Position numbers and translations under genes: made by a program. From positions 77,162,969 through 77,226,968 of the forward strand of contig OX377205.1 in assembly GCA_947396885.1 (NCBI GenBank): DNA of 64,000 bases, read 5' to 3'. Of the stretch, positions 1 to 12,333 are shown in pieces; the stretch's first letter is position 1, and every line of letters begins with the position of its first letter. Origin of the DNA: Heligmosomoides polygyrus polygyrus (Eukaryota; Nematoda; Chromadorea; Rhabditida; Heligmosomidae). Below the pieces are notes generated by a model. It did not search any database. It was not told where the DNA came from and worked only from the letters and a program-made list of their open reading frames with translations.

Positions 1-1010
1 AACACAGCATTTGCACTAAAAAAGCCACAAAAAATAAGCAGATTGAGCACATTAGCATTCAAAAAACGCAGACTTCGAATACTTTGAGCAGAATTTGGGA
101 AAAGGAAGTCTAGGGTTTCTGTTTGTATTTGACGCTTTCTATACTTGAGAATATGGAAATCTGCCTGTGTGAAGACAATGCTTGCAAATGTGGTTGTTCG
201 GATCTCCTGTATTCTGTGAAGATAAAGAGAAGAACAAGAAAGAATTCCTAACAAAGAGCTCTTCATTTAACTCTCTAAACACTTATTCAGATGATTGTGA
301 TTGACGAAGATGCGCTAAGAATAGCAGTTTTTATCACGATATGAAGGATTTAGTTGTAAGGCAGCTACAGCAGCATGTAGTTAAGGGTTAGAAGCGTCTA
401 CCACCCGGTCACCGAATAAATGAAATCTTCGCACAATCGTTGTGCTCAATGCAGTAGCGGCAGCCGCGAAGAGGCCATAAGCGGCTCTTCGTAGGCTGTA
501 GTCGCTCCAGTACAACGACGAATTGTTTTCCGAGTAACTCAGCAACTACACTCCTTGCCTCCAAAAGGAAGTTCTGGAAAAAGTGGAAGGAATCGAATTA
601 TAATCGGCGAGTCTTAATAGTTTTTAAAACAGCACTAGAACATCAAATGTCGGCCGTAATTTGCACTGCCGCGAGTGATCATACTTTGTGAGTGAGAAAC
701 TGTGATTTGTACTAAATATGCTTCTAAGGTGTGAACAAACTTATTAACCATGGCCATTCGCCTTCATGTTTCACTAATCTAAACCGGAAATAGGTCTGGC
801 TTGAAAAAGAAAGCGAAGAAGTGAGTTTTCGGTCAAAATCACATGTATTTACCAAGATGGTGGGGCACAGGATCACGCTTAGAAGCTCAACGTTAAAAAG
901 ATAAAAATCACGCCAAATGATTGAATAAATCACAAATGGAGAGCCCTCAAATCGCTACCAGCCAATTGAGGCTTAAAAAAACTGATTTGAATCATTTCTA
1001 TCTAGACCTA
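1..1010. other. No gene recognised
   Basis: No splice-bounded coding pattern and no known element. Only short unconvincing frames. Confidence 0.5.
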
Positions 1011-1244
1011 CAGCTCAACTGGTTCCATGCTGTATCAGCGGCCGGCTCATCCCGATATAGGGGTGAGTGCTGATGGGTCCCACGAGGTGTGGATGTTGCG
1101 TTCGATCAAACAGCGCCGGTGGTTTGATCGCAACAAAACATCGTTGTAACAGCATAGTACATCCTCGAATCATATTTTTGGATGTGCAAAGGTTCATAAA
1201 TAAGCCTGCATCCTAATGAATTGTAGACAGTCTCAATATCCTTG

Positions 1245-1420
1245 AGGGTGACGCAGTCGGAAGAGGCGCAGGGTATCGCGTGCACCCTATTCCAGACTCC
1301 GATGATTCCCCCAGGCCAACTAAGCCTACATTCCCTTCCAGTGAATTGCTACCAAACTCATCAGGGAAGGGTAAAACACTGACATATCCACCGCTGGCCA
1401 CCTCCATTCATTGTATAGGC
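1245..1420 (+). mobile_element. SINE-like element, family 1, diverged partial copy
   Basis: Retains GACGCAGTCGGAAGAGG, a GTGCACCCTATTCCAG segment and the CATCAGGGAAGGGTAAAACA body. The 3' third is missing. Confidence 0.6.
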
Positions 1421-2332
1421 CAGTTGAACATTCAAGTTGCTTGCACGTGATGACCCCGTAGAAATGAAATATATGGCTCAACCCAAAAAAGATTGTATGT
1501 CGATGTCCTTCAAACTTTATTCTTTACACTATTTCTGTAAAGAGGTTGTTCTCCAGGCGAAGGAGTCTCTTTGAATCCTAAGGCAAACATATTCAACTTC
1601 ATTTTTTTTGCGGTGAATATTGACGGGCTAGTGGAAGGACGAATGTCGAACCTGTTCACTTTTAGATATAGTTTTGTATTTCCTATTTTTTCGAGATTCC
1701 GGGCAACTCACCACATGCATGATAGTAGTCAAACTGGAATGCGAGGCTTTTCCGCCGAGTAGAGCTTTTCAAAGTCGGGTCATATGATCTCCCAACTGAT
1801 AGAGTTACACGTCTTACACAGCGGTCCGTTTGCGGTCGCTGCTGTCAGTTTTGTTTCGGCTTGACATCCTCGAAACCCTGCTTTGACGTATCCTCTTGAT
1901 CAGGCATATTTGCGAACAAGCCCACATAGAATGCGATGGTCTTGTGCGGTAATTCATGTGCTTAACATGGTGCATCCTAATAGCTTTCATTGACATGAGA
2001 ATTGGATGGCCGGTAGAGGAATGGGTCTGATGTGAAATATTTCATAAAAAATTGTGAAAAAAAAACAGAAGCGTTTGGCATTTTTGGCCAAGTGCTTTGA
2101 TTGTTCTATCTTGAAACCACATATAAAGAGCTTAATACTGCAATCTAACGCCACCCTTGGTATAGCTTTTGGATTACGATTCATCCGCAAGGAATTCCAG
2201 CCGAATGGCTTTTCTTGTGAGCAGTTCAGCGATTGAAATTCCCTGATAAGCGTACAGTGTCCTAATTCGGTTATGACATATAAGGAATGAAACATTTTTA
2301 ACGTCTAAGTTTCATTTCCAATTTTATTCATT

Positions 2333-2623
2333 TGGGCGCGTGTAGCGCAGTCGGAGGAGGCGCCACTGTCGCGTGCACCCGATACCAGGTTCCTTGTTCG
2401 GATTTCGCGCCCGGGCCAACCAAGCCTTCCATCCCTCCGGGGTCGGTGAATTGGTACCAGACTTGTCTGGGAAGGATAAAGCGCTAACTTGTTCATCGGC
2501 TGGCCACCGCAAGTCATTGTATGGCCAAATACGCATTCATGTCGCCTCCACGACATCCCGTAGAAGTAGAATGCGCTGGCGCATCCCAGAAGGGATTGAC
2601 TAACGCCTTCCTTTATAATTATC
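2333..2623 (+). mobile_element. SINE-like element, family 1, nearly full length
   Basis: About 290 bp. The 5' end is tRNA-like, with box A-like TAGCGCAGTCGG and, about 50 bp on, box B-like TTGTTCGGATTTC. A conserved body follows (ACCAGACTTGTCTGGGAAGG, then GGCTGGCCACCGCAAGTCAT). The 3' tail is ATCCT-rich. A 13-bp direct repeat CTAAGTTTCATTT occurs at 2305-2317 and 2624-2636, though 15 bp separate the left one from the 5' end. It is non-coding; short frames across it are shadows. Confidence 0.8.
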
Positions 2624-2659
2624 CTAAGTTTCATTTACATTGATTCACCAATTTCTTTA

Positions 2660-2825
2660 ACGGCACGACTTGCGAATTCGTGCCAGATTTATATGAAAGG
2701 ACCAATGGATAGTCACCGCAAGTCATTGTAAAGGCCAGACACGCTTCCGTACGCCTTTTCTCACGACAACCAGCAGTATTAGAATGCACAGCGCAATCCA
2801 AAAAGTAATACGGTGAACCAGCACA
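2660..2825 (+). mobile_element. SINE-like element, family 1, 3' fragment
   Basis: Only the distal half is recognisable (ACCGCAAGTCATTGTAAAGG and AGTATTAGAATGCACAGC). It lies immediately after the full copy at 2333-2623, so two members sit next to each other. Confidence 0.5.
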
Positions 2826-3144
2826 GAACGTCATCCTCTGTGGTATAGTTGTTCCGGTTTCAACTTTTTTCACTTAGATAGACTAACACATCTTCAACGT
2901 AAGTTAGCAGAGATTCATGCTAGTCATCCACACTTTTCTATTGCTATAACGCTTTATATTGGCTCTTTTTTATTAAACCTCATCAGCCCAATGAAAAATA
3001 AAGTGTTATTGGTGGATTCACCTTCTCCCTCTATCTAAGGACGCTTATTATATTGCAGTTAAATAGTTCGTAGGAGCAGTCAAACAGTTGCTGCCACGAC
3101 GCGGTTAAATTTAGCCTAGGGGTGTATTGATAATATTAAAAACA

Positions 3145-3540
3145 GCTAGTGCGCAGTCGACAATGGATCCGATGCAGGCTTGGATAATTCGAATCAGTTA
3201 TTTTTTCAAACCTCAAAGAAAAAATGGGCGAACAACGAGATTCTCAAAACTAGTGTCTCAGGGTGATTTAGATAGGGGTGATTTTCATCAAATCCAATTT
3301 CGGGATAGTTCAGATGAGGGGATATCCGAGGTGAGATCCGAAAATGATCAATCATGCGCATCATCCAAAAATACTTCTCATTGAAGCAGCTTTTATCTGA
3401 ATCATCCTATCATCCGAAGCTTTTCAAATGTGCCATTATTTACATAATTTCCTTAAATGGGTTACAAAATTCAAAAACATTTAAAAAAATTCAAGTTATT
3501 CGTATCGGCGTCGATCCTATGTCTAGTGCGCAGTTGGTGT
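3145..3540. mobile_element. MITE-like family with GACAATGGATCCGA ends, copy 1
   Basis: GTGCGCAGTCGACAATGGATCCGATGC near 3149-3175 is mirrored by a CGGCGTCGATCCTATGTCTAGTGCGCAG-like end near 3507-3534. The interior has repeated GGATAATTCG- and CATCCGAAGC-type stretches shared with copies at 4105-4650 and 6945-7592. Non-coding. Confidence 0.55.
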
Positions 3541-3649
3541 CAAAAAAATTATTTGATTGTAGCTAGATCCTAGATGACAAAAAAATTGCAGGTTCTGCTA
3601 AAGGATAGGCATTAAAGGGCGGGATAATGAGTCCCTTTTGAGATGGTCA

Positions 3650-3875
3650 CGTATTTTCCATACACTTCTACGTGATGTCATGGAGGCAAACTGAATGTGT
3701 AGTTGGCCTATACGATGACGGTAGGAGCCTATGCACAATTCAGTGTTTTATTCTTCCCAGACTAGTCTGGCACGAGTTCACCGAGCCCGCGGGGACATAG
3801 AACTTATTTGGTCTAGGTGGAAAACCCGAACCAGCAATCTGGAATCGAGCATAAGCGTCGCATCCCATTGCTGCC
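3650..3875 (-). mobile_element. SINE-like element, family 1, reverse strand, diverged
   Basis: Shows CACTTCTACGTGATGTCATG, CTTCCCAGACTAGTCTGG and GGTGGAAAACCCGAACCAG, the reverse-strand family body. The box A end is poorly kept. Confidence 0.55.
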
Positions 3876-4104
3876 CAGGTTTCCTTACAGGGCAGTAGCT
3901 TGGTATTTTGCAAAGGCTAGTACTATCTCTATTATCGTTATCTTTGTTTGTTTGTAGTCAGCATTACACATCAACCTGAGGTTCAATGATCCGTCATTGG
4001 TCATGCGCTTTCATTCGGGCACCGCTAGAAAAGCGAAACAAATGTAAACAGTGTGGCGTCTTTCGACCTTTTCTCTTTCGCGAAGAAGGTTCTGTCAGAC
4101 GTAG

Positions 4105-4650
4105 AACGGTTCCTAGTAAACAGTGGATCCGACGCCGATTCGAATCAATCGGACTCGTCATTTTTCCATACCTTGGTTAAAAGGATTGTGCGAATAATGT
4201 CATCTTTGAAAAGCTTGGATCCTAGGGCGATTCGGATAGTGACCATTTTTAGCAGATGAATTTTCAGAAAATTCGGATAACTGATTTTTGATGGGAAAAC
4301 TGATATCCTATCCGATTCGGATATTCGATGCGAAACCCAAAGATAAAGCAGTTACTTGGATCATACGAAAATCTTTCCTGTAAAAGCTCTTTTTATCTCA
4401 ATCATTCCAAGATCCAGAGCTTCCCAAAAATGTTATTATTCGCATACTCTTTTTAAGCGGGTTTGAGTAAATTGTTATATGTTATTATTATTGTTATGTT
4501 ATTTGTTTGTTATTGTTATTGTTATTGTATTATTAAAACTGTTTGAATGTTAAGATTTTAGAAATTTACATATATGATTAACTTTTTTCTATTGAAAAAA
4601 TAACAAATTTCGAATTGTGCGAATCAGTGTCGGATCCAATGTCTAGTTCC
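4105..4650. mobile_element. MITE-like family, copy 2
   Basis: Begins near AACAGTGGATCCGACGCCGA and ends AGTGTCGGATCCAATGTCTA. It shares GATTGTGCGAATAATG and the TCCTAGGGCGATTCGG segment with the other copies. A TTATTG-rich stretch lies inside at 4478-4540. Confidence 0.55.
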
Positions 4651-4919
4651 TTGTATCGTTTTTGTTAAATTTCCGCAGCTGTCAAAGAGTCTGAGTTTAG
4701 CGCCCTGAGATGGATACGTTTCTTTTCTTCGGCGTTGTGTTGGACATAGTCTTTTCGTTTAAAAAACTAATTGGTATCTATGGAACATAGATGCCATTTT
4801 TCGCATTCTATCGCTTTCACTACGGAATTCAAAGATCTCTATTGTCTTTCAGGTGGGTATACAGTATACGGTATGTACCATTCAGCATTCATTTTCCTGG
4901 TTGCGTATTCAAAGACTGC

Positions 4920-4921
4920 TA

Positions 4922-4992
<71 letters not shown>

Positions 4993-4994
4993 AC
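4920..4994. repeat. (AAAT)n microsatellite, about 75 bp
   Basis: Uninterrupted tetranucleotide repeat of about 18 units. Confidence 0.97.
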
Positions 4995-5559
4995 AACAGG
5001 TTTAGGGTGGCGCGTAAGATCGGATATCCCATGGCTTGTGCACTTATGGAGAGAGGACCGCTAGGAGTTAAAGTGTGCAGCTGGTGCTTTCACTGATCGA
5101 AACCCCTGTGTTCATTTTGTGGGAAGACTTCATTGTGTTTTCCTTAATTGTATTCATCGAACAGCCGCCTGTCAGGGAATACTTCAAATTGCTTTCACGT
5201 AGAAAATCACCTTAATAGGAGGTCATCACATCTGATGTTATGGAGTTTGGAGATCCTTTTTCGGATTAATGAGGCACAGTTAGGTCGCTTCAATACAGCG
5301 TCTTATTAAGGGTTAAAATATAAGGTCGTTTTACTTTTTTAAGCCAAAATATAATATTCAGGACGTATTCAAATCAGAAATCGATGCAGAATCGGTTGCT
5401 ACACGAAGAAACAAAAACTAACAACGAAATGAAAACGGCCTTCTGCTCAAACAACTACAATATCTTTTCTTCCAATGAGATGTCATCCTGTTGGCAGCTT
5501 TCGCTTCTTGACGGAAAGTGTGGATGGTACCACCTTTAGACAGTTAAACTGCTTTAAGA

Positions 5560-5760
5560 TGTCAGATGGGTGTCAGTCAGATGTGTGTATTTTGAACCAA
5601 AACTTTTGCGCCAGGCGAGACTGGAACCTACGCCCTCACCTTTTCCGGCAGAGTGCACCTCATACGCTGTTTGATCGAACGTGATACCCACGATATCCTC
5701 GGGGTCTGCCAACAGTCATCCGTGATATCGGGATGAGTAGGCCGCTGATATCAGATTGGA
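5560..5760 (-). mobile_element. Second tRNA-derived SINE-like family, reverse strand
   Basis: On the minus strand the stretch CGTTCGATCAAACAGCG is followed by box A-like GTGCACTCTGCCGG and box B-like AGGTTCCAGTCTCGCC, then CTGGCGCAAAAGTTTTGG. Related copies lie at 5860-5965 and 43440-43600, and part of the unit at 1010-1190 in inverted orientation. The short open frame across it is not a gene. Confidence 0.5.
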
Positions 5761-5859
5761 ACTGGTTAGGCTGAATTTTTACTAGTCATGATGTCTTAGT
5801 CGTTTTATTAAGCCTGGAGAGGCTGTTATGAACCTCATAAGCTGTTGGACAGATGTTTG

Positions 5860-5965
5860 GTGTCGACTAAAACCCTTATGCCAGGCGGCACTCGAGCCGA
5901 CACCTTCTACTTTCTAGGCAGGTTGCTACGTCCTGCACTTGCGGCGCTGTTTGATCGTACGTAAC
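5860..5965 (-). mobile_element. Second SINE-like family, partial copy
   Basis: The minus strand reads GATCAAACAGCGCC, then GGACGTAGCAACCTGCC (box A-like) and GTCGGCTCGAGTGCCGCC (box B-like). It lies 0.1 kb from the copy at 5560-5760. Confidence 0.45.
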
Positions 5966-6944
5966 ATGGATAATCGCATGAAGCCCTTCAAATTGAAACT
6001 CCATGTAAGGTTAGAAGGAGAAAGACTCCGCTATGTTCCTTCTTCCTTACAACATCGCGAGAACTCATTCAAAACCTTTGGAATAAAATCGCTCAACAAG
6101 GACGGAGCCCTCTCCAGCCTTGCACTTGAAATACAGAGCATTGTCGGTCGTCCTCCAGAAACAATCTTCGTACATGAGTGCTTCACATTCCCATGTTCTC
6201 TTTGAACGACTGCTACATAAGTAGCAAAATATATAGCAGCACCTTCACCTTTCACCTGACGTCTCTCTTTAATACTCGAAGGAGTCGACGTGATGCGTCC
6301 AGACGATTTTTGATAGTTTTCATTAGCACAACTTTGACCGAAGGACAGTGATGCTTTGTGTGACAGGCCCTCCTGTTCTCTCATAGAGAAACGCAGACGG
6401 TCTAGTGAAAAGCGTTAGTGATGCGAACATTTTCTGGCATGCCACTCAAGTCTATTCATTGAGTTTCGTGTGCCCTTCAAATGTTTGAAGAGCTATGGAC
6501 TACCGGATCGCGAACTCTCCAAGAAGGGGACGTTCTGCAAATTAGTGTTCACATGAAGAAACAGCTCACTGCTCGCAGCGCAGTTCGATGTTAACTTTGC
6601 GCAAATATTTATGGCATACGCTGCTACACAAACTGCCTACCCAGTCTTTGTTATAATTTCCAAGCACTCCATTCGACGTGTAGCCGTTACCATAGAAAGC
6701 GACGCCTGGCAACTGGATGAAAAATCAGTTCGCCACGGTTGGCAAATAGAAAAATGGTGTACATAAAATGGAGACGGCTTGTTTCAACCTTCTTGTCCTT
6801 TTTGAAATCTTGACATGATGTCCATTGAGTGTGCTGGTTGGAAACTAACGAGTAGTTTCAACGGACCATGTTTTAGACTCTAAAAATGAGAAAACTGTCG
6901 AGACATCTGTCCTAGAAAAATCACTTGCACCTACAAATAGACAA

Positions 6945-7592
6945 TGGATCAGACGTCGACTCGTATAATTCGGATCCGTCATTTCTTTTGAACCATTGTT
7001 AAACAGATTATGCGAACAATGGTAATTCTGAAATTCCGGATCTTAGGGCATTTCAGCTACAAAGAGGTGGTTTTCACGAAATCTTATTTCGGTCAGAAAT
7101 CTAATGTCCTATTCGATTATTATTATTAAATTATCCTCTGTTGACTAACTCCATCTATGGTGTTGTTTAGCTCAAGACCTGTTGTCTTCAGTTTACTTCA
7201 TCTATGGTTTTGTTTAGCTGGTGATTTTTTAAAATTTTGTTTCTCGCCGTGGGTTTAAACTGAGCGGATGTTTCACTCTTCTCTCACATAATTTTTTCAA
7301 GCTGCGAATGCGGTCTAATTATGATTAGCTGTATTTATATAGTGGCTTTTTCTCTCTAAATATTTTCGTTCCATTATCAAATCTTTGTTACACCTACATC
7401 CGATGTGATGTCTAAAGATAAACCAGTGATACGGATTATTAAAAGTCCTTCTTTTTAAAGCTACTCTTATGTGAAAATCCTAAAATCCGGTTTTTTTCAG
7501 GGATGCATTATTTGCACAAACCTTTCATCCGGTTTTGAAGAAATGCCGGATTCGAATTAGCTGAATTGGCATCGGGTCCATCGTCTACTTCC
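6945..7592. mobile_element. MITE-like family, copy 3
   Basis: Begins GACAATGGATCAGACGTCGA and ends GCATCGGGTCCATCGTCTAC. It shares GATTATGCGAACAATGGTAA with the others. The AT-rich interior is not coding. It abuts the coding remnant at 7619. Confidence 0.55.
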
Positions 7593-7618
7593 AACTTCGT
7601 CTGCACAGCACCCCATAC

Positions 7619-7951
7619 TCAGTAAACAACTCGCTGTAGCCAAAACGCGTATGGCCGGACAAGGTTACCGGAGTTGTTGACCATTCTGATCAAAGCATCC
7701 ACTGGAATCCGATCATCAGTCGAGTTCAAGGGCCGATGTCCGAATGCGCGCGTCCGCGTTTGTTTCTTCCGGGATTATTGACGAGCTGCTGTCCCGGCGG
7801 ACTTATGCTTATCGGCGTAATAATCGTGCGATGGCTCCCGGGAGATTACTGGTACCGAACGCGCTAGGGCTCGTAGTGTCTGAATAAGCTCATCGCTATT
7901 CACGCCGCCGGAAATCGTCTTCGCTCTGGCGCCACCTATCGAATTCCCCAT
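7619..7951 (-). pseudogene. Unidentified coding remnant, one in-frame stop
   Basis: From ATG at 7951 the minus strand reads MGNSIGGARAKTISGGVNSD and continues open. It passes ISREPSHDYYADKHKSAGTA to a TAA at 7775-7777, and then in the same frame continues through NSTDDRIPVDALIRMVNNSG and VRPYAFWLQRVVY to TGA at 7619-7621, 111 codons in all. An upstream in-frame ATG is at 7963. Composition is protein-like on both sides of the stop. No intron is evident. I do not recognise the family. The MGN start could allow N-myristoylation. It could be a decayed retrocopy or an exon of a gene. Confidence 0.4.
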
Positions 7952-7963
7952 TACAATGCGCAT

Positions 7964-10880
7964 TTACATACGCAGACATCTGGAGGATATAGGAGTGCGG
8001 TTCACATCGCATCCACTCCGATTTTTCTTCCTCTCTGTATTCAGACATTTCTTAAAGATTGGATCACGGGACACTAAATTCTCACTCCAAGGTCAATCCT
8101 GCACTAGGCCGTGCTTTATGACGAAAAACACTTCTCAATCTTGTCTAACCTGTCCTGTCACTAATTCGTATTTGCAAGTATGTGTTATGTATTTTAAATT
8201 TCGTGTATTTTGTGTGCAAACGACAGCAAGATCACACATTTCTTTTTCAGATACATATAAAAGGGTTGACAACGGTGATAATTCGATGTCTTTCCTGCTC
8301 GCCATCGATTTCAATAGTCGCTCGGCTGAAATATGGGAATTGCCCTCCCCCCAACTGAAAGAGCACATATTCTGACGATCGGGTTTTAAAACCCCGATCA
8401 GATTTCGGAGAGTAGGATTAACGGTCAAGTTTTAATCAAAACCAATAAAGATAGACATTTAGGGTATTAAGTAAGAAATGGTCTGTGTGTTTTTTTATCA
8501 TTACAATCCCTCAGTACAAAAACTCAACTACTGATCTACCTGTAAGCTCCTTAGATTTTTTCCTATCAAAATGGTGAATATATGCGTGATTTTCAGACCT
8601 ATTTATCACCTATAGTGGAAAATGGAATATCTGCTGTATGTGTCCTATTTAATGCAGAGGAATGGCATAAGTCTTCCAGAATACATTTAGAGCAGCTTCG
8701 CTAGGTAATTCATGCCAAGGTGTTTCCCAGTAGATTATAACTCCATTCCAAGCGATCTTTATCGGACTGCTCTCTTTCGCCTTGCTCCACTCAATAATTG
8801 AGGAGAAGTTGTTGATTTCACTATGACGTATGAAATTCTGGCAAGCAAGCTATCCACTGAACCAAAAATGTTTCTTGACAGGATGCTTACAAGATCCATC
8901 AGAAGGTTAAAACTTTGAGTGACTTCGAGTCGCTAGATTACTAATCTGACTTCTTAATTTGTCGGACTCCCAAGATGTTCAGTCTACTGCTGGGCAAGTA
9001 CGAATTTGTGAGGAAAATTTTTGATCAAGTCTGTAGAAGATTTATCAATTGCTGCATACCGAATTGTTGCTAAAAAAAGTTGTTGCTTGTTGCTTACATT
9101 ATATATTTTTTGTCTAGGGCTTGAGTAAAGAAATAGAAACAAAACGATAAAATCAAGAATTAGATTTTCTGAGGGGGTGGCTCTGAATTGCACTCTAGCC
9201 GTCTCTGAGGGAGACGGTTGCATATTCGAATGTAAACTGATCCAAAATTTTTGTCCACATTTCAGCAATATGACGCTTTGTGACAATGATGTCTGTAAAA
9301 GGTTAAAATATGTGCAAAAGTTTTTCGTGACATCCCGCTTCAGACACCGTAGATATTCTCCAAGCCTTCTCCAAGAATAATTTATTTACGGTTGCGTCTT
9401 TACCCCGAAACACTATGCTGTGCAAGTCTCGGACGGATTCCGTCTAAATAAATCGCCCTTTCCTATCGTGGAGGCTGCTCCCTGCTATTGGGTTAGTATC
9501 GGTTCAATGCCAACCACCAAACGAAAGACGTTAGACGCTTGCGCCAGCTTTATAATGTCGATTCTCTATATCTCCGATGCCTGCTCTAAAAACTTCTGTC
9601 AGCATTACTCATTTTTTTCAGTGCGAAATGCTTCCCCTCCAAATTTCAGAGTAACTTCCGAATGAGAGATTAAGAGAATTCGTAAGACAAAACAGAACAA
9701 CGAAGTACAGTGTTGGAATGAAGTACGGTGGTGCTTTAAAACCTTTTTTGACCAGTAGTCGATGTTGTTTTAATGTTTTATGCCCAGGTTCGTTCTGTTG
9801 TTGCGTTGTTCTAGTTTGTGTTTAAGTTTATGCTACGCTTAATGCAACGTCGGCTAAGGTTTTAGCCAGTTATCGTAATGCTGTTCTTATTGTGTTTTTA
9901 CTCGATTACGCAAATTTCTCGGTTGAGTTAGTTGTATTCCCGTACGAGCACGTTTTTCGGGACATAATAAATAAATAAATTAATATCGGTCTCTCCTAAT
10001 ACTCTGGAGTACTGACGCTAGCCAATCCAGACGTTGTTAAAAGATCCATTACCGATTGCATCAGAATTCTTTGTTAGGTTAGAGCCAACATAAATTGCGA
10101 CGCTTGCGATTGTTGACGTTAATTGCTGTCGTAATTTGCGTATTTATTTATTCGCACAATGCTGTGAACCGAAGACAATCACTCCAACGTAGACAAAGCA
10201 AATTTAAAAAACACGTGAATAATAAACAGAAAAGATTCGAACAAACTGGAATCAAGAACAGCTATCACAGTTATTGTTTGGTAGGAACAGATCGGAAAGG
10301 TAAGCGAAGGCACGTATTTGTATATGACAAATGCCAATAGAACGTTGGGTGGCGAGGAATGTGGAGATGAGAAGAAGAACGGTCGACCAACCTACACTGC
10401 GACTCGCTACCATAAATTCTTGACGGATTCCAAGAGTAGGCGGCTCCCTACTTAATATTTATTCACTATCTATTATTTGCTATTTATATTTATCTATGTA
10501 TACATATCGGCAATCCAAAAACCTAAACCCTTCCTTGAGCTCGTCGGTTCTGATCAGCATGTCTTAAGCTCCAGGACACTTAGACAGGGAATGTCCAAGG
10601 TTGAATTTATTCACCCACGTTTCTATCCATCTGCAGGTAGCTCGTCCACAACCAACTGGAGGCCAGGTTCTCGCATTGTACCTGGAACATCGAGTCTCTA
10701 CACTATTTTCCTCGAGAGTGGCACTCTGTGGCGTTTAGAAGAGTGGCTTCATAAAGGACCGAAATCTAGTCTACCGAAATAGAGAACAATATTGGGCTAC
10801 ATCTGATACGAATGAGTTTCACAGATTTGAAATGCTATTCATCCGTTTCATTTATTGTAGGTTGCATAAATACCATTTTC
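7964..10880. other. Intergenic, no gene recognised
   Basis: Several frames of 60-140 codons occur (for example 7956-8375 plus and 8135-8428 minus), but they overlap each other and show no domain. A frame at 10095-10340 has a hydrophobic start and a basic body, but would need a TTG start. An AATAAAT-rich spot lies near 9966. Confidence 0.45.
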
Positions 10881-10884
10881 ACGT

Positions 10885-11855
10885 CGAATCGGACACTTTT
10901 CAAATCAAATTGGGCAGTTTTCAAACTAAATTGGACACACTTCTAGGCTAGCCTAAGACTTTTGAAATCAAAGCGAATTCTTCCGATTCGAAATGACCTT
11001 CAGACAGGTTGAACAACATACTCACTATAATGGTCAGAATAATTTTTTGTACGAATAACATTTGGTATAAGTTTCCGTGAAATTTTTTATTATAGTTCAC
11101 TTGCCCGAATATACGTAATATTTTATAGAAACTTTAATTTCAAGAAAAATAAATTAGTTAAATTTTGTTTTAAGGCCCAACAAGGCAGAAATCATGGAGT
11201 GCACTAAAAGACTGGGTCGCGCCATGCACTCAAAAAGTTCACTGCTACGTGTGTTGTATAAATGTTTATGTTGCGCCGTCTGCAGGTGTGAAACTGCATA
11301 CTAACAGAAATTTCGCTATTAATCAAATGAAAATCGCGACGTTTCAGGCGAAGGCATGGCGCAGTCTTTGTTTTAGTACTAAAAAATGACCGAAATCCTG
11401 GTGTTTAAAACAAATTTTAACTCATTCTTTAAAACGCACTTTAAATCATTGTTTTTCCTCAAAAATAAAATGTTATAAAATTTCAAACTGTGTTTTCTTA
11501 TTGGAAAGTGAATTAAAACTTCAAAAAAGTTATGTTAAAGTTTTCCTTAAACCAAAAATAATTCTAATCTTTTTTGAGGATCTCTAGTGTAATGTAGAAG
11601 AAGCTCATTTCTATTTCTAAGAATTCGCTTTTATTTCAAAAGGCTATCTTGAAAGGGTGTCCGACTTGACGTGAAAAGTGTTCAATTTGATTTGAAAAGT
11701 GTCTAATTTTGTTCAAAAAGTGGCCAATTTTAATTGAAATGTGCTTATTTTGACGTGTGTCCAATTTGATCTGCTAAGTGTCCAATTTGATTTGGAAAGG
11801 TTTTCAATTTGATTTGAAAAGCGTCCAATTCGACGTGAAATTGGTATAACTAAAT
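10885..11855. mobile_element. About 1-kb element with subterminal repeats of a TCAAATCAAATTGGACAC motif
   Basis: At the left end about three direct copies of a motif of roughly 21 bp (TTTTCAAATCAAATTGGGCA-like) are present. At the right end about eight copies occur in inverted orientation. Related pieces occur at 33700-34140, 42250-43395, 45110-45210 and 50860-51590. No transposase was found. Confidence 0.6.
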
Positions 11856-12333
11856 ATTTAACACCTTCTTGGAAAAATTGCGTAGCTTTCCCCACTCGCA
11901 TGTTCTTACGAAGAAGCAGCTTCCGAAATGAAGGTCGTTATTCTCAATGTTCTCAACATTTGCCCACTGTTTTCATCGAAACAGCCGAGAGCCCTCATCT
12001 AAGTCCTCGCGGGGCATGAAAGCTCCTTTAACCCATCACGGACGACCGCGCTTTGTGCTCTAATCCTTGAGTGACTACGGCGAACGCATACTAGCGGACA
12101 TCGCCAGCTCTTAGTCTATGGAGCGTTCTGTTGGCGAGCCTAGTCCTCTGATGGCCAAGCAGCGGATAGCAGCGGATAACTAACCGGATAGCTTCTTCCT
12201 CTCACCGTTTCTCTTTTAACATCCGTTTTAACGTCTTAACAGTAACAGGAAATACTTGTGTCATATTTTAGTTGGTTCATAAGGTGTTGCTATTCTATAA
12301 CTTTCTGTTCCCCCCCCCCACCATGATTATTTT

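Noticed and set aside
2333..2410. A functional tRNA gene
   Set aside because: Box A and B-like motifs are present, but the stem pairing is poor and the unit is repeated with a 200-bp body, so it is a SINE head.
2305..2634. 109-codon reverse frame and several others over SINE-like copies
   Set aside because: The same frames recur in every copy of the family and contain stops in some. They are repeat translations.
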